A DNA stretch of 16,110 bases, from NCBI RefSeq assembly GCF_024170405.1, contig NZ_JALJYC010000036.1, positions 1 through 16,110 of the forward strand, given 5' to 3'. Under the pieces are notes generated by a model. It ran no database searches, was not told the DNA's origin, and saw only the letters and a program-made list of their open reading frames with translations. This stretch comes from Neisseria perflava. GTDB lineage: Bacteria > Pseudomonadota > Gammaproteobacteria > Burkholderiales > Neisseriaceae. The position numbers and the translations under genes are program-made. How positions within the stretch are numbered: position 1 is the first letter of the stretch; every line of letters begins with the position of its first letter. Shown here in pieces: positions 1 to 6,312 of this stretch.

Positions 1-43
1 AGCTTGTTTTGCTTATAAGGGCTCAGTCGACTTTTTTTCATGG

Positions 44-72
44 GATTTATTCTAAATGATTTTGAATAAATC
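44..72. repeat. AT-rich 9-bp inverted repeat
   Basis: The arms GATTTATTC (44-52) and GAATAAATC (64-72) are perfect complements with an 11-base loop. No clear T run follows, so I would not call it a terminator. It could be the tail of something upstream of the window or part of a promoter region for the small lipoprotein. No function can be assigned. Confidence 0.35.
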
Positions 73-99
73 TAGTTATCTAGTACAGCCCCTAAAAAA

Positions 100-222
100 A
101 TGCTGTTGCTGATTGGTCTTATGGGTGTCATACATGAATTGGAAGAAATTGGCGACCAGTATAAGGGATTGGTCATGGTGCCGGACATTGAGGATAGCAA
201 ACAAAGCATTGGCGCTGAATGA
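100..222 (+). CDS. doubtful 40-codon ORF
   Basis: An ATG at 100 opens a 40-residue frame ending in TGA at 220-222. The product begins MLLLIGLMGVIHELEE and ends in an acidic, hydrophilic tail. There is no purine-rich ribosome binding site ahead of the ATG (the sequence there is CCTAAAAAA), and an in-frame stop lies at 73-75, so it is not simply the visible end of a longer gene. The frame stops just before a DUS at 228, which often marks the 3' end of a real neisserial gene. It may be a remnant of a broken gene, a tiny real gene, or chance. I do not recognise the protein. Confidence 0.2.
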   Translation: MLLLIGLMGVIHELEEIGDQYKGLVMVPDIEDSKQSIGAE

Positions 223-227
223 CGGCA

Positions 228-239
228 AGGCCGTCTGAA
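228..239 (+). repeat. single DNA uptake sequence, AG dialect
   Basis: A full 12-mer AGGCCGTCTGAA lies between the doubtful ORF and the small lipoprotein gene. It has no inverted partner, so it does not form a terminator hairpin. DUS copies are bound by the minor pilin ComP during neisserial natural transformation. Confidence 0.9.
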
Positions 240-273
240 ATCTGACTCAAACACATTTCAAGAAAGGCTGAAT

Positions 274-531
274 ATGAAAATCATGTTATATTTACCCTTA
301 TTGCTGCTGGCGGCCTGCGCCTCCATGCAGGGTAAGGAATATTCCGTAGCGGCGTATAACAGCCAAGGCAGGCAGCTGAACAAAGTTGTCGAACTCGACA
401 GCAACAAAGCGGGTATCCCGATTGCGCGCGACAGCTTGTGCAAAACGTATCCGAATGCGACCATTCGGGTATACAACAATATTACCCGTCAGGAATTGAA
501 AGAATACAGTCCGTATTCCTGCCGCCGTTAA
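274..531 (+). CDS. small lipoprotein, function unknown
   Basis: This 85-residue protein starts with a short lipoprotein signal peptide: two N-terminal residues with Lys2, a Leu-rich core, and a lipobox LAAC with the predicted lipidated Cys at position 15. The residue after Cys is Ala, which does not suggest inner-membrane retention, so an outer-membrane location is plausible. The mature part (about 70 residues) is hydrophilic, with two further cysteines (in DSLCKTYP and YSPYSCRR) that could form a disulfide in the periplasm. The ATG at 274 is supported by AAAGG about 8 bases upstream. It lies ahead of lpdA, where meningococcal genomes have sucB as I recall, so it may be an insertion in that operon or mark a different neighbourhood. 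I recognise no family. Confidence 0.75.
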   Translation: MKIMLYLPLLLLAACASMQGKEYSVAAYNSQGRQLNKVVELDSNKAGIPIARDSLCKTYPNATIRVYNNITRQELKEYSPYSCRR

Positions 532-558
532 TTCATCGGCAGAACCCGTATGTCAGAA

Positions 559-570
559 GGGCCGTCTGAA
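559..570 (+). repeat. single DUS, core 10-mer with changed first base
   Basis: The core GCCGTCTGAA (561-570) is intact but preceded by GG instead of AG, so it is a one-mismatch form of the AG-dialect DUS. It lies between the small lipoprotein gene and lpdA and has no inverted partner. Confidence 0.75.
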
Positions 571-600
571 ACGAATGCGTCAGGCGGGTATGTTCATTTT

Positions 601-614
601 CCGGCTTTCGCCGG
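601..614. repeat. short GC hairpin ahead of lpdA
   Basis: CCGGC-TTTC-GCCGG is a perfect 5-bp stem with a 4-base loop, 20 bases ahead of the lpdA start and just upstream of its ribosome binding site. No T run follows. It could affect lpdA translation or mRNA stability, but this is only a structural observation. Confidence 0.4.
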
Positions 615-634
615 CATTCATTAAGGAAGCAGAT

Positions 635-2068
635 ATGTCTCAATATGATGTAGTCGTGATTGGTGCAGGTCCGGGCGGATATGTGGCCGCCATCCGTGCT
701 GCGCAGCTCGGTTTCAAAACAGCCTGTATTGATGCAGGCGTCAACAAAGCGGGCGATGCGCCGGCTTTGGGCGGTACCTGTTTGAACGTCGGCTGTATCC
801 CGTCTAAAGCGCTGTTGCAATCTTCCGAGCATTTTCATGCCGCGCAGCATGATTTTGCCGAACACGGTATCAGCGTGGGCGAATTGAAATTCGATGCGGC
901 TAAAATGATTGAACGCAAAGACGGCATTGTGACCAAGCTGACCGACGGCGTACAGTTTCTGTTTAAGAAAAACAAAATCACCAGCCTGCACGGTACCGGC
1001 AGCTTTGTCGGCAAAAACGGCGATGCCTACCAAATCGAAGTGGACAATAAAGGCGAAAAAACCGTTGTCGAAGCGAAAAATGTGATTGTGGCCACCGGTT
1101 CTGTGCCGCGTCCGCTGTCGCAGATTGCGATTGATAATGTGAATGTATTGGACAATACCGGCGCATTGAACCTGACCGAAGTACCCGCCAAATTGGGCGT
1201 AATCGGTGCGGGTGTAATTGGTTTGGAAATGGGCTTGGTATGGCGTCGCGTCGGCGCAGAAGTGACCATTTTGGAAGCCATGCCGACTTTCTTGGCAGCA
1301 GCCGACCAGCAGATTGCCCGCGAAGCCTTGCGTTATTTCACCAAAGAGCAAGGCATGGTGATTGAGTTGGGCGCGAAAATCGGCGACATCAGCTCCGACG
1401 ACAAAGGCGTGACCGTCAACTATGAAATCGCCAAAGGCGAAGCGAAAACCGAAACTTTCGACAAACTCATCGTGGCCATCGGCCGTATCCCGAACACCAC
1501 CGGCCTGAATGCCGAAGCCGTAGGCTTGGAAAAAGACGAGCGCGGTTTTGTGAAAGTGGATGACGAGTGCCGCACCAATCTGCCGAATGTGTGGGCGATT
1601 GGCGATGTGGTGCGCGGCCCGATGTTGGCGCACAAAGCCAGCGACGAAGGCGTGGCCGTGGCCGAGCGCATTGCCGGTCAAAAACCGCATATTGATTTCA
1701 ACAGCGTTCCGTTTGTGATTTACACCGATCCGGAAATCGCATGGGTCGGCAAAACCGAAGAGCAGCTTAAAGCCGAAGGCGTGGCCTACAAAAAAGGCAC
1801 GTCTATGTTTGGCGCCAACGGTCGTGCATTGGCAATGGGCAAAGCCAAAGGTACGGTGAAAATTTTGGCGGCAGCCGATACCGACCGTATTTTAGGTGTG
1901 CACATGGTTGGGCCGGTGGTAAGCGAGCTGATTTCCGAAGGCGTAACCGGCCTCGAATTCTCCGCCAGCAGCGAAGATATTGCCCGCGTGATTCATGCCC
2001 ACCCGACCTTGTCGGAAGTGGTGCATGAGGCTTCTTTGGCTGTGGAAAAACGCGCTTTGCACGGCTAA
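635..2068 (+). CDS. lpdA: dihydrolipoyl dehydrogenase (E3)
   Basis: This 477-residue cytoplasmic flavoprotein reoxidises dihydrolipoamide with FAD and NAD+, as the E3 part of the 2-oxoglutarate (and related) dehydrogenase complexes. Visible motifs are the FAD-binding GAGPGG (10-15), the redox disulfide GGTCLNVGCIPSK with Cys49 and Cys54, a second nucleotide-binding GAGVIG loop (about 190-195), the FAD-contacting AIGDVVRGPMLAHKA, and the C-terminal HAHPTLSEVVHE with catalytic His456 and Glu461. Length is normal and there is no N-terminal lipoyl domain, unlike the E3 usually linked to neisserial pyruvate dehydrogenase. I chose ATG 635 because AAGGAAG lies 6 bases upstream and the protein then starts right before the FAD fold; the frame extends to 575 without a good start. 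sucC and sucD downstream argue for the 2-oxoglutarate complex. A DUS-pair terminator follows. Confidence 0.97.
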   Translation: MSQYDVVVIGAGPGGYVAAIRAAQLGFKTACIDAGVNKAGDAPALGGTCLNVGCIPSKALLQSSEHFHAAQHDFAEHGISVGELKFDAAKMIERKDGIVTKLTDGVQFLFKKNKITSLHGTGSFVGKNGDAYQIEVDNKGEKTVVEAKNVIVATGSVPRPLSQIAIDNVNVLDNTGALNLTEVPAKLGVIGAGVIGLEMGLVWRRVGAEVTILEAMPTFLAAADQQIAREALRYFTKEQGMVIELGAKIGDISSDDKGVTVNYEIAKGEAKTETFDKLIVAIGRIPNTTGLNAEAVGLEKDERGFVKVDDECRTNLPNVWAIGDVVRGPMLAHKASDEGVAVAERIAGQKPHIDFNSVPFVIYTDPEIAWVGKTEEQLKAEGVAYKKGTSMFGANGRALAMGKAKGTVKILAAADTDRILGVHMVGPVVSELISEGVTGLEFSASSEDIARVIHAHPTLSEVVHEASLAVEKRALHG

Positions 2069-2089
2069 TCTGTTAGCGGTATGACGCAT

Positions 2090-2152
2090 AGGCCGTCTGA
2101 ACATCGGATAAGGTATAATCCATGCCTTTGCCGTTTGTTCAGACGGCCTTTT
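2090..2152 (+). terminator. DUS-pair terminator after lpdA
   Basis: Inverted DUS copies AGGCCGTCTGAA (2090-2101) and TTCAGACGGCCT (2138-2149) form a 13-bp stem (with the C/G pair 2102/2137), followed by TTTT. The 34-base loop contains a TATAAT at about 2115, which may be chance. It separates lpdA from the small membrane protein gene. Confidence 0.75.
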
Positions 2153-2262
2153 GCATGATGAAAGGCTGTGCGCATAAATACACTTATGCACGCCGGTTCT
2201 TAAAATAGACAGATATGAATATATGGCAGAGGTCAAATCTGTTTTATAATCTTTACCTGATT

Positions 2263-2274
2263 TTCAGACGGCAT
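2263..2274 (-). repeat. single DUS, AT dialect
   Basis: TTCAGACGGCAT is the complement of ATGCCGTCTGAA, the 12-mer preferred by N. meningitidis and N. gonorrhoeae. It is the only clear AT-type copy here; nearly all others are AG-type. It lies 7 bases ahead of the next start codon. Confidence 0.9.
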
Positions 2275-2280
2275 TAAGAT

Positions 2281-2568
2281 ATGAACAAAGAAATCATCGG
2301 CATTATCTTCCTGCCGACAGGCATTATCATGATGTGTATGGCGGCTTTGTGGCAGCTTTATGTGATGATGACCGAAACCTATACCTTAAATCGCTATAAA
2401 GACAAACAGTTGGTTTGGCGCGTTGCGGCTTTATTTTTCAGTTTCAGTTTGGCCGTCTATTGGCTTTGCCCGAATGCCCGTAAAAAAGGGGTGATTTTTT
2501 TGCTGTTGGGTGCAGGCGGCGCGGTTTTGTATCTGCTGGCGCGCGCATGGCTGCCGTTTAGCAAATAA
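2281..2568 (+). CDS. small inner-membrane protein, function unknown
   Basis: The 95-residue product is mostly hydrophobic, with three likely membrane segments at about 5-27, 47-63 and 69-88, separated by a basic, tyrosine-rich loop (TLNRYKDKQ) and a short CPNARKK loop. No catalytic motif or known family is evident. The ribosome binding site is poor (TTAAGAT just before ATG) because a DUS occupies the region. A TATAAT at 2235-2240 may be a -10 box, but no good -35 partner is visible. It sits between lpdA and sucC; I recall a small unknown gene at this spot in the meningococcus too, which would suggest a conserved position but not a role in the TCA cycle. Confidence 0.7.
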   Translation: MNKEIIGIIFLPTGIIMMCMAALWQLYVMMTETYTLNRYKDKQLVWRVAALFFSFSLAVYWLCPNARKKGVIFLLLGAGGAVLYLLARAWLPFSK

Positions 2569-2614
2569 AGCAGCAAACGCAACGGTCATACCGAAAGATT
2601 AAAAGGATAACTTT

Positions 2615-3784
2615 ATGAATTTACATGAGTATCAGGCTAAAGCGCTGCTGGCGGCTTACGGTCTGCCCGTGCAACAGGGCATTCTGGCACACAACGGCAA
2701 AGAAGCCGCCGAAGCCTATGAGCAATTGGGCGGGCAGTTTGCAGTGGTTAAGGCGCAGGTGCATGCCGGCGGGCGCGGCAAAGCCGGTGGGGTTAAAGTG
2801 GTAAAGAGCCGCGAAGAAGCCCAAGCGGTTGCCGACAGCCTGATTGGTACAAATCTGGTTACTTACCAAACCGATGCCGACGGCCAGCCGGTTAACAGCG
2901 TTTTGGTGTGCGAAGACATGTATCCGGTCTGCGCCGAATTGTATTTGGGCGCAGTGGCGGATCGTTCCAGCCGCCGCGTGACTTTTATGGCCTCGACCGA
3001 GGGCGGCGTGGAAATCGAAAAGGTAGCGGCCGAAACGCCGGAGAAAATTTTTAAAGTGGTGGTTGACCCGCTGGTCGGCCTTCTGCCTTACCAAGCGCGT
3101 GAGTTGGCTTTTGATTTGGGCTTGAAAGACAAGCAAATCAATCAGTTTGCCAAACTGATGACCGGCGCGTACCGTGCTTTTGTGGAAAACGATTTTTCGC
3201 TGTTTGAGGTCAATCCGCTGGCTATTCGCGAAAGCGGCGAGCTGGTCTGCGTGGACGCAAAAATCAATATTGATGGTAACGCATTATACCGTTTGCCGAA
3301 AATTACCGCTTTACGCGATAAATCGCAAGAAAACGAGCGCGAATGCAAAGCTTCTGAATTTGGTTTGAATTATGTGGCGCTGGATGGCAACATCGGCTGC
3401 ATGGTTAATGGCGCAGGTTTGGCGATGGCAACGATGGACATCATCAAACTAAAAGGCGGCAGCCCGGCCAACTTTTTGGATGTGGGTGGTAGCTCGACCA
3501 AGGAGCGCGTGGCGGAGGCGTTTAAATTGATTTTGGACGACGAAACCGTCAAAGGGATTTTAATCAATATTTTCGGCGGTATCGTGCGCTGCGACATGAT
3601 TGCCGAGGCGATTGTGGCGGCGGTCAAAGAAGTGAACGTGACCGTGCCGGTGGTGGTGCGCTTGGAAGGCAACAATGCCGAGCAGGGTGTGGCTACGCTG
3701 AAAGCTTCGGGTTTGAAACTGATTCCGGCAGAGGGCTTGAACGACGCTGCCGAAAAAATCATTGCTGCGGTCAACGCTGCCTAA
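2615..3784 (+). CDS. sucC: succinyl-CoA synthetase, beta subunit
   Basis: With SucD this enzyme converts succinyl-CoA, ADP (or GDP) and phosphate to succinate, CoA and nucleoside triphosphate in the cytoplasm. The 389-residue length matches the bacterial family (about 388). The N-terminal ATP-grasp domain begins MNLHEYQAK and has the nucleotide-binding AGGRGKAGG at about 51-59. The C-terminal half has FLDVGGSSTKERV and NIFGGIVRCDMIAEAI (Phe320-Gly321-Gly322), the conserved power-helix region facing the alpha-subunit phosphohistidine. The ATG follows AAAAGGAT with good spacing. The stop at 3784 is 9 bases ahead of sucD, with the sucD ribosome binding site overlapping the stop (TAAGGAG), so the two are co-transcribed and probably translationally coupled. 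Confidence 0.98.
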   Translation: MNLHEYQAKALLAAYGLPVQQGILAHNGKEAAEAYEQLGGQFAVVKAQVHAGGRGKAGGVKVVKSREEAQAVADSLIGTNLVTYQTDADGQPVNSVLVCEDMYPVCAELYLGAVADRSSRRVTFMASTEGGVEIEKVAAETPEKIFKVVVDPLVGLLPYQARELAFDLGLKDKQINQFAKLMTGAYRAFVENDFSLFEVNPLAIRESGELVCVDAKINIDGNALYRLPKITALRDKSQENERECKASEFGLNYVALDGNIGCMVNGAGLAMATMDIIKLKGGSPANFLDVGGSSTKERVAEAFKLILDDETVKGILINIFGGIVRCDMIAEAIVAAVKEVNVTVPVVVRLEGNNAEQGVATLKASGLKLIPAEGLNDAAEKIIAAVNAA

Positions 3785-3793
3785 GGAGACAAA

Positions 3794-4684
3794 ATGAGCG
3801 TATTGGCGAATAAAGACACCAAAGTCTTGGTGCAGGGTTTTACCGGTAAAAACGGTACGTTCCACTCCGAGCAGTCGCTGGCTTACGGCACGCAAATTGT
3901 CGGCGGGGTCACGCCGGGCAAGGGCGGGCAGGTTCATTTGGGCTTGCCGGTATTCAATACCATGAAAGAGGCGGTAAAAGAAACCGGCGCGGACGCTTCG
4001 GTGATTTACGTGCCTGCGCCGTTTGTCTTGGATTCCGTGATTGAGGCGGTGGATTCCGGTGTCGGCCTGATTGTGGTGATTACCGAAGGCGTGCCGACTT
4101 TAGACATGCTGAAGGTTAAACGCTATCTGGAAACCAACGGTAACGGCACGCGCTTGGTCGGCCCCAACTGCCCGGGCGTGATTACGCCGGGCGAGTGCAA
4201 AATCGGCATTATGCCGGGTCATATCCATATGCCCGGCCGGATTGGGATTATTTCCCGTTCCGGTACGCTGACCTACGAAGCCGTGGCGCAAACCACCCAG
4301 CTGGGTTTGGGGCAGTCAACCTGTATCGGTATCGGCGGCGACCCGATTCCCGGCCTGAACCAAATCGATGCCTTGCAGCTGTTTCAAGACGATCCGGATA
4401 CCGACGCGATTATCTTAATCGGCGAAATCGGCGGCACGGCAGAAGAAGAAGCGGCCGAGTTTATCCAGTCTAATGTAACTAAGCCGGTGGTCGGCTACAT
4501 CGCAGGCGTAACCGCGCCTAAAGGCAAACGCATGGGGCACGCCGGCGCGATTATCGCAGGCGGCAAGGGCACGGCGCAGGAAAAATTCGCCGCGTTTGAA
4601 AAAGCCGGTATCGCCTATACCCGCAGTCCGGCTGAATTGGGCAGCACGATGTTGGAAGTTTTGAAACATAAGGGTTTGTTGTAA
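3794..4684 (+). CDS. sucD: succinyl-CoA synthetase, alpha subunit
   Basis: This 296-residue subunit binds CoA and carries the phosphohistidine intermediate of succinyl-CoA synthetase. The N-terminal Rossmann-type domain has the CoA-binding GFTGKNGTFHSEQ (15-27), with GGVTPGKGG shortly after. The active-site region GHAGAIIAGGKGTA places the phosphorylated histidine at residue 249 by my count (His246 in E. coli). Other family blocks are VGPNCPGVI, SRSGTLTYE and GIGGDPIPG. The start has a strong AAGGAGA site 6-12 bases ahead. It is the second gene of sucCD and is followed by a nested hairpin that probably ends the transcript. Confidence 0.98.
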   Translation: MSVLANKDTKVLVQGFTGKNGTFHSEQSLAYGTQIVGGVTPGKGGQVHLGLPVFNTMKEAVKETGADASVIYVPAPFVLDSVIEAVDSGVGLIVVITEGVPTLDMLKVKRYLETNGNGTRLVGPNCPGVITPGECKIGIMPGHIHMPGRIGIISRSGTLTYEAVAQTTQLGLGQSTCIGIGGDPIPGLNQIDALQLFQDDPDTDAIILIGEIGGTAEEEAAEFIQSNVTKPVVGYIAGVTAPKGKRMGHAGAIIAGGKGTAQEKFAAFEKAGIAYTRSPAELGSTMLEVLKHKGLL

Positions 4685-4708
4685 ATCCGGCTTATGATGT
4701 TAAGAGCG

Positions 4709-4793
4709 AGGCCGTCTGAAATTTGATGATTTCCGCTACGCGGTAGGCGTTAAAACGCAATCAAAGATTGCTGTAACGCCGTGCAGACGGCCT
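4709..4793 (+). terminator. nested hairpin after sucD, with imperfect DUS pair
   Basis: The outer stem is AGGCCGTCTGAA (4709-4720) against GCAGACGGCCT (4783-4793), the right copy having one changed base. Inside it are a second stem GGCGTTA (4746-4752) / TAACGCC (4774-4780) and an inner hairpin GCAATC-AAA-GATTGC (4757-4771). The following sequence, CCTTATCTTATC, is only moderately T-rich, so termination may be weak. It lies between sucD and the promoter of the DUF883 gene. Confidence 0.6.
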
Positions 4794-4853
4794 TATCTTA
4801 TCCGCCGTGCGCAAATCTTTACACGTTAACAGATTAACTTTAGGCAATCCGGC

Positions 4854-4882
4854 TTGTACCTGCATACAAAAATTTCTATACT
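4854..4882 (+). promoter_or_regulatory. sigma70-like promoter of the DUF883/holin cluster
   Basis: TTGTAC (4854-4859) and TATACT (4877-4882) are separated by exactly 17 bases, and the DUF883 start codon is 39 bases beyond the -10 box. This is one of the best promoter matches in the window. No operator is obvious nearby. Confidence 0.65.
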
Positions 4883-4921
4883 GAATCAATCTTAAACGCT
4901 TCCAATACGAAGGAGAGTACC

Positions 4922-5356
4922 ATGAGCAAACAAGATTTCGAATCCCGCCGCGATGCATTGTTGCAAGACATCCGCGAAGTGATGAACGATGTGGAAGAGT
5001 TGTACAACAACGGTTCGCAAGTGGCAGGCGAAAATGCCCAAGAAGCCAAAGCCAAATTGCAGGAAAAATTGGATACGGCCAAAGAACGCCTCAACCGCTT
5101 TGAAGCCGAAGCCGGTGAACGCCTGAAACACCACGCAGGTCGTGCGCGTGAAAAATTCGAGCACTTTGAAGAGCAGGCAGGCGAAAAATTCCGCCAAGGC
5201 AAACAACGTTTTGCCGAATTTGAAGCCGAGGCGGGCGAACAGGTTAAACGCCGTGCGAAACAGGCCGATGAAGCGGTGCATGAAAAACCGTATTACGCCA
5301 TGGGTTTTGCGGCGCTGGCCGGTTTAGTTATCGGCGTTTTGCTGAACCGCCGTTGA
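4922..5356 (+). CDS. DUF883 family (YqjD/ElaB-type) membrane-anchored protein
   Basis: The 144-residue product has the YqjD/ElaB layout: a long, highly charged alpha-helical N-terminal part (about 1-120) followed by one C-terminal membrane segment (about 124-141, AMGFAALAGLVIGVLLNRR). E. coli members of this family sit at the inner membrane, associate with ribosomes and are linked to stationary phase; that role is only inferred here. The soluble part carries three copies of an FE-[AE]-[EQ]-AGE motif, at 60, 82 and 100, each followed by a basic stretch, suggesting an amphipathic helix or coiled coil built from duplicated units. The start is set by AAGGAGA at 4910-4916. It is the first gene of a cluster with a YqjE-like protein, as in enterobacterial yqjD-yqjE-yqjK. 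Confidence 0.85.
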   Translation: MSKQDFESRRDALLQDIREVMNDVEELYNNGSQVAGENAQEAKAKLQEKLDTAKERLNRFEAEAGERLKHHAGRAREKFEHFEEQAGEKFRQGKQRFAEFEAEAGEQVKRRAKQADEAVHEKPYYAMGFAALAGLVIGVLLNRR

Positions 5357-5377
5357 TTCGGTAAAATAAAACAGGTG

Positions 5378-5440
5378 AGGCCGTCTGAACGGATTCATAA
5401 AAATCAATGATTTTGCATGAATCTGTTCAGACGGCCTTTT
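5378..5440 (+). terminator. long DUS-pair hairpin between DUF883 and holin-like genes
   Basis: DUS copies at 5378-5389 and 5426-5437 extend into a 21-bp stem (5378-5398 with 5417-5437, one G-T pair), and the loop carries a further 7-bp stem AAAATCA/TGATTTT, so almost the whole 60 bases are paired. TTTT follows. It is a typical intrinsic terminator but lies within a probable operon, 29 bases before the next start, so it may give partial termination. Confidence 0.75.
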
Positions 5441-5468
5441 GCCTATCAGCCGTTTGAAAAGGGAAAAC

Positions 5469-5873
5469 ATGAGCATCCGACAAAATATCGAACACGCCAA
5501 AGTGTTGTTCAATCAGGGTATTGATTTGCTGCTGCTACGCTTGCAGGTCTTAAATTTGGATTTGGCGGAGCAGGCCGGCAATGCCTTCCGTATGGCGGTA
5601 TGGCTGGTGCTGGCGGCGGTTATGCTGCTGGTGGGGTTGTTCAGCCTGTTGTTGGGATTGGACAGGATTCTGGATGATAAACTTACGCCGTGGGTATTTT
5701 TTGGCATTTCGCTGTTTTGCCTGTTGATCATCGCCTTGGTATTCCGGCTGGTTTCTTGCTCGTGGCGCAAACAAAACAACCAAATCGCCGCTACATTGCG
5801 CGATATGCAAACCGATATTGCCTATCTGCGCGGCGAATTTGACGGCAAAGATAAGGGACGAAACCATGAATAA
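5469..5873 (+). CDS. YqjE-like (phage-holin-like superfamily) membrane protein
   Basis: This 134-residue protein has a helical cytoplasmic N-terminus (about 1-40), two membrane segments (about 42-64 and 74-97) joined by a short loop containing LDDKLTPW, and a hydrophilic tail (about 98-134). Size, topology and position after a DUF883 gene match the YqjE/holin-X-like family; the family name is historical and lytic activity is not implied. I chose ATG 5469; the open frame reaches to 5439, but only into the preceding hairpin. The ribosome binding site is modest (AAAAGGGAAAAC). Its last 8 bases overlap the start of the next gene, indicating translational coupling. Confidence 0.75.
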   Translation: MSIRQNIEHAKVLFNQGIDLLLLRLQVLNLDLAEQAGNAFRMAVWLVLAAVMLLVGLFSLLLGLDRILDDKLTPWVFFGISLFCLLIIALVFRLVSCSWRKQNNQIAATLRDMQTDIAYLRGEFDGKDKGRNHE

Positions 5874-6150
5874 GCAACGCCAAGAAGCCAAAGAATTATT
5901 AGAGTTGGAAATCAAACTGACCCGGTTGAAAATTGCCGCGTCTTATCTGAAGCAGCAGCAAATGCAGGCCAAACAGACATCAGACGGCCAACCGCTGTGG
6001 CGTTTTCTGGATTTGGGCAGCGGTGTATCCGCGTTAAACCTGATTGAGCATACCGCCAAATTGCCGGTGAAACGCCAATACCGTTTTGGCGCTTTGGCGG
6101 CGTTGCTGGCGTTTAAGGTTTGGCAAAATTATGCGGTAAAGAAAAAATAA
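5866..6150 (+). CDS. small protein of the DUF883/holin cluster, function unknown
   Basis: The 94-residue product starts with a charged helix (about 1-40, rich in Lys, Glu and Gln), then a middle section, and a short hydrophobic C-terminal stretch (about 74-87, FGALAALLAFKVW) ending in basic residues. It resembles the position and rough layout of enterobacterial YqjK, the third gene of yqjDEK, but I cannot claim homology from sequence. ATG 5866 overlaps the YqjE-like gene by 8 bases and is preceded by AAGGGACG within that gene. A central ATCAGACGGCCA is one base off the DUS core. It is the last gene of the cluster; no strong terminator follows before the porin. Confidence 0.65.
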   Translation: MNKQRQEAKELLELEIKLTRLKIAASYLKQQQMQAKQTSDGQPLWRFLDLGSGVSALNLIEHTAKLPVKRQYRFGALAALLAFKVWQNYAVKKK

Positions 6151-6254
6151 GCGTGCTTTTTGCTGTTTTAAGGTTTATTTGACAAAAGAATCCGACTGTC
6201 GAAATGCCGCTGTTGTGGTATAGCAGCAGAAAATTGGTTGGGTTAAGCAGACAC

Positions 6255-6285
6255 TTGATTGCTTTTAATATATGTTATAGCATAT
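6255..6285 (+). promoter_or_regulatory. putative porin promoter with embedded palindrome
   Basis: TTGATT (6255-6260) is followed after 15 bases by TATAGC (6276-6281), or after 17 by TAGCAT, so a -10 box is likely here but its exact register is unclear. An inverted repeat ATATG-TTATAG-CATAT (6270-6285) covers the -10 region; with one bulged base the arms extend outward to TAAT and ATTA. A regulator could bind there, but the repeat may only reflect AT-rich composition. Confidence 0.4.
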
Positions 6286-6312
6286 CATTATTTTTCAAAG
6301 GGAGTAAAAATC

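Noticed and set aside
1..273. Left window edge as the end of an insertion sequence
   Set aside because: There is an AT-rich inverted repeat at 44-72 but no transposase fragment, no clear terminal repeat and no target duplication within view.
533..1690. 385-residue open frame opposite lpdA on the minus strand
   Set aside because: It lies wholly antisense to lpdA, whose protein has all E3 motifs. The antisense product is rich in His, Phe and Arg in no domain pattern and has no ribosome binding site; it reflects codon bias.
5469..5873. Holin-like protein as evidence of prophage or a lysis cassette
   Set aside because: No endolysin, spanin or phage structural gene is near. Position after a DUF883 gene fits chromosomal YqjE better.
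5977..5988. ATCAGACGGCCA in the third cluster gene as a DUS
   Set aside because: The first base of the core is changed and the outer base is A instead of T; both differences would weaken uptake, and it is in coding sequence.
6179..6224. TTGACA at 6179 with TATAGC at 6219 as the porin promoter
   Set aside because: TTGACA has no -10 box at 16-18 bases (AAATGC is there), and TATAGC at 6219 has no -35 box at the right place. The pair is 34 bases apart.
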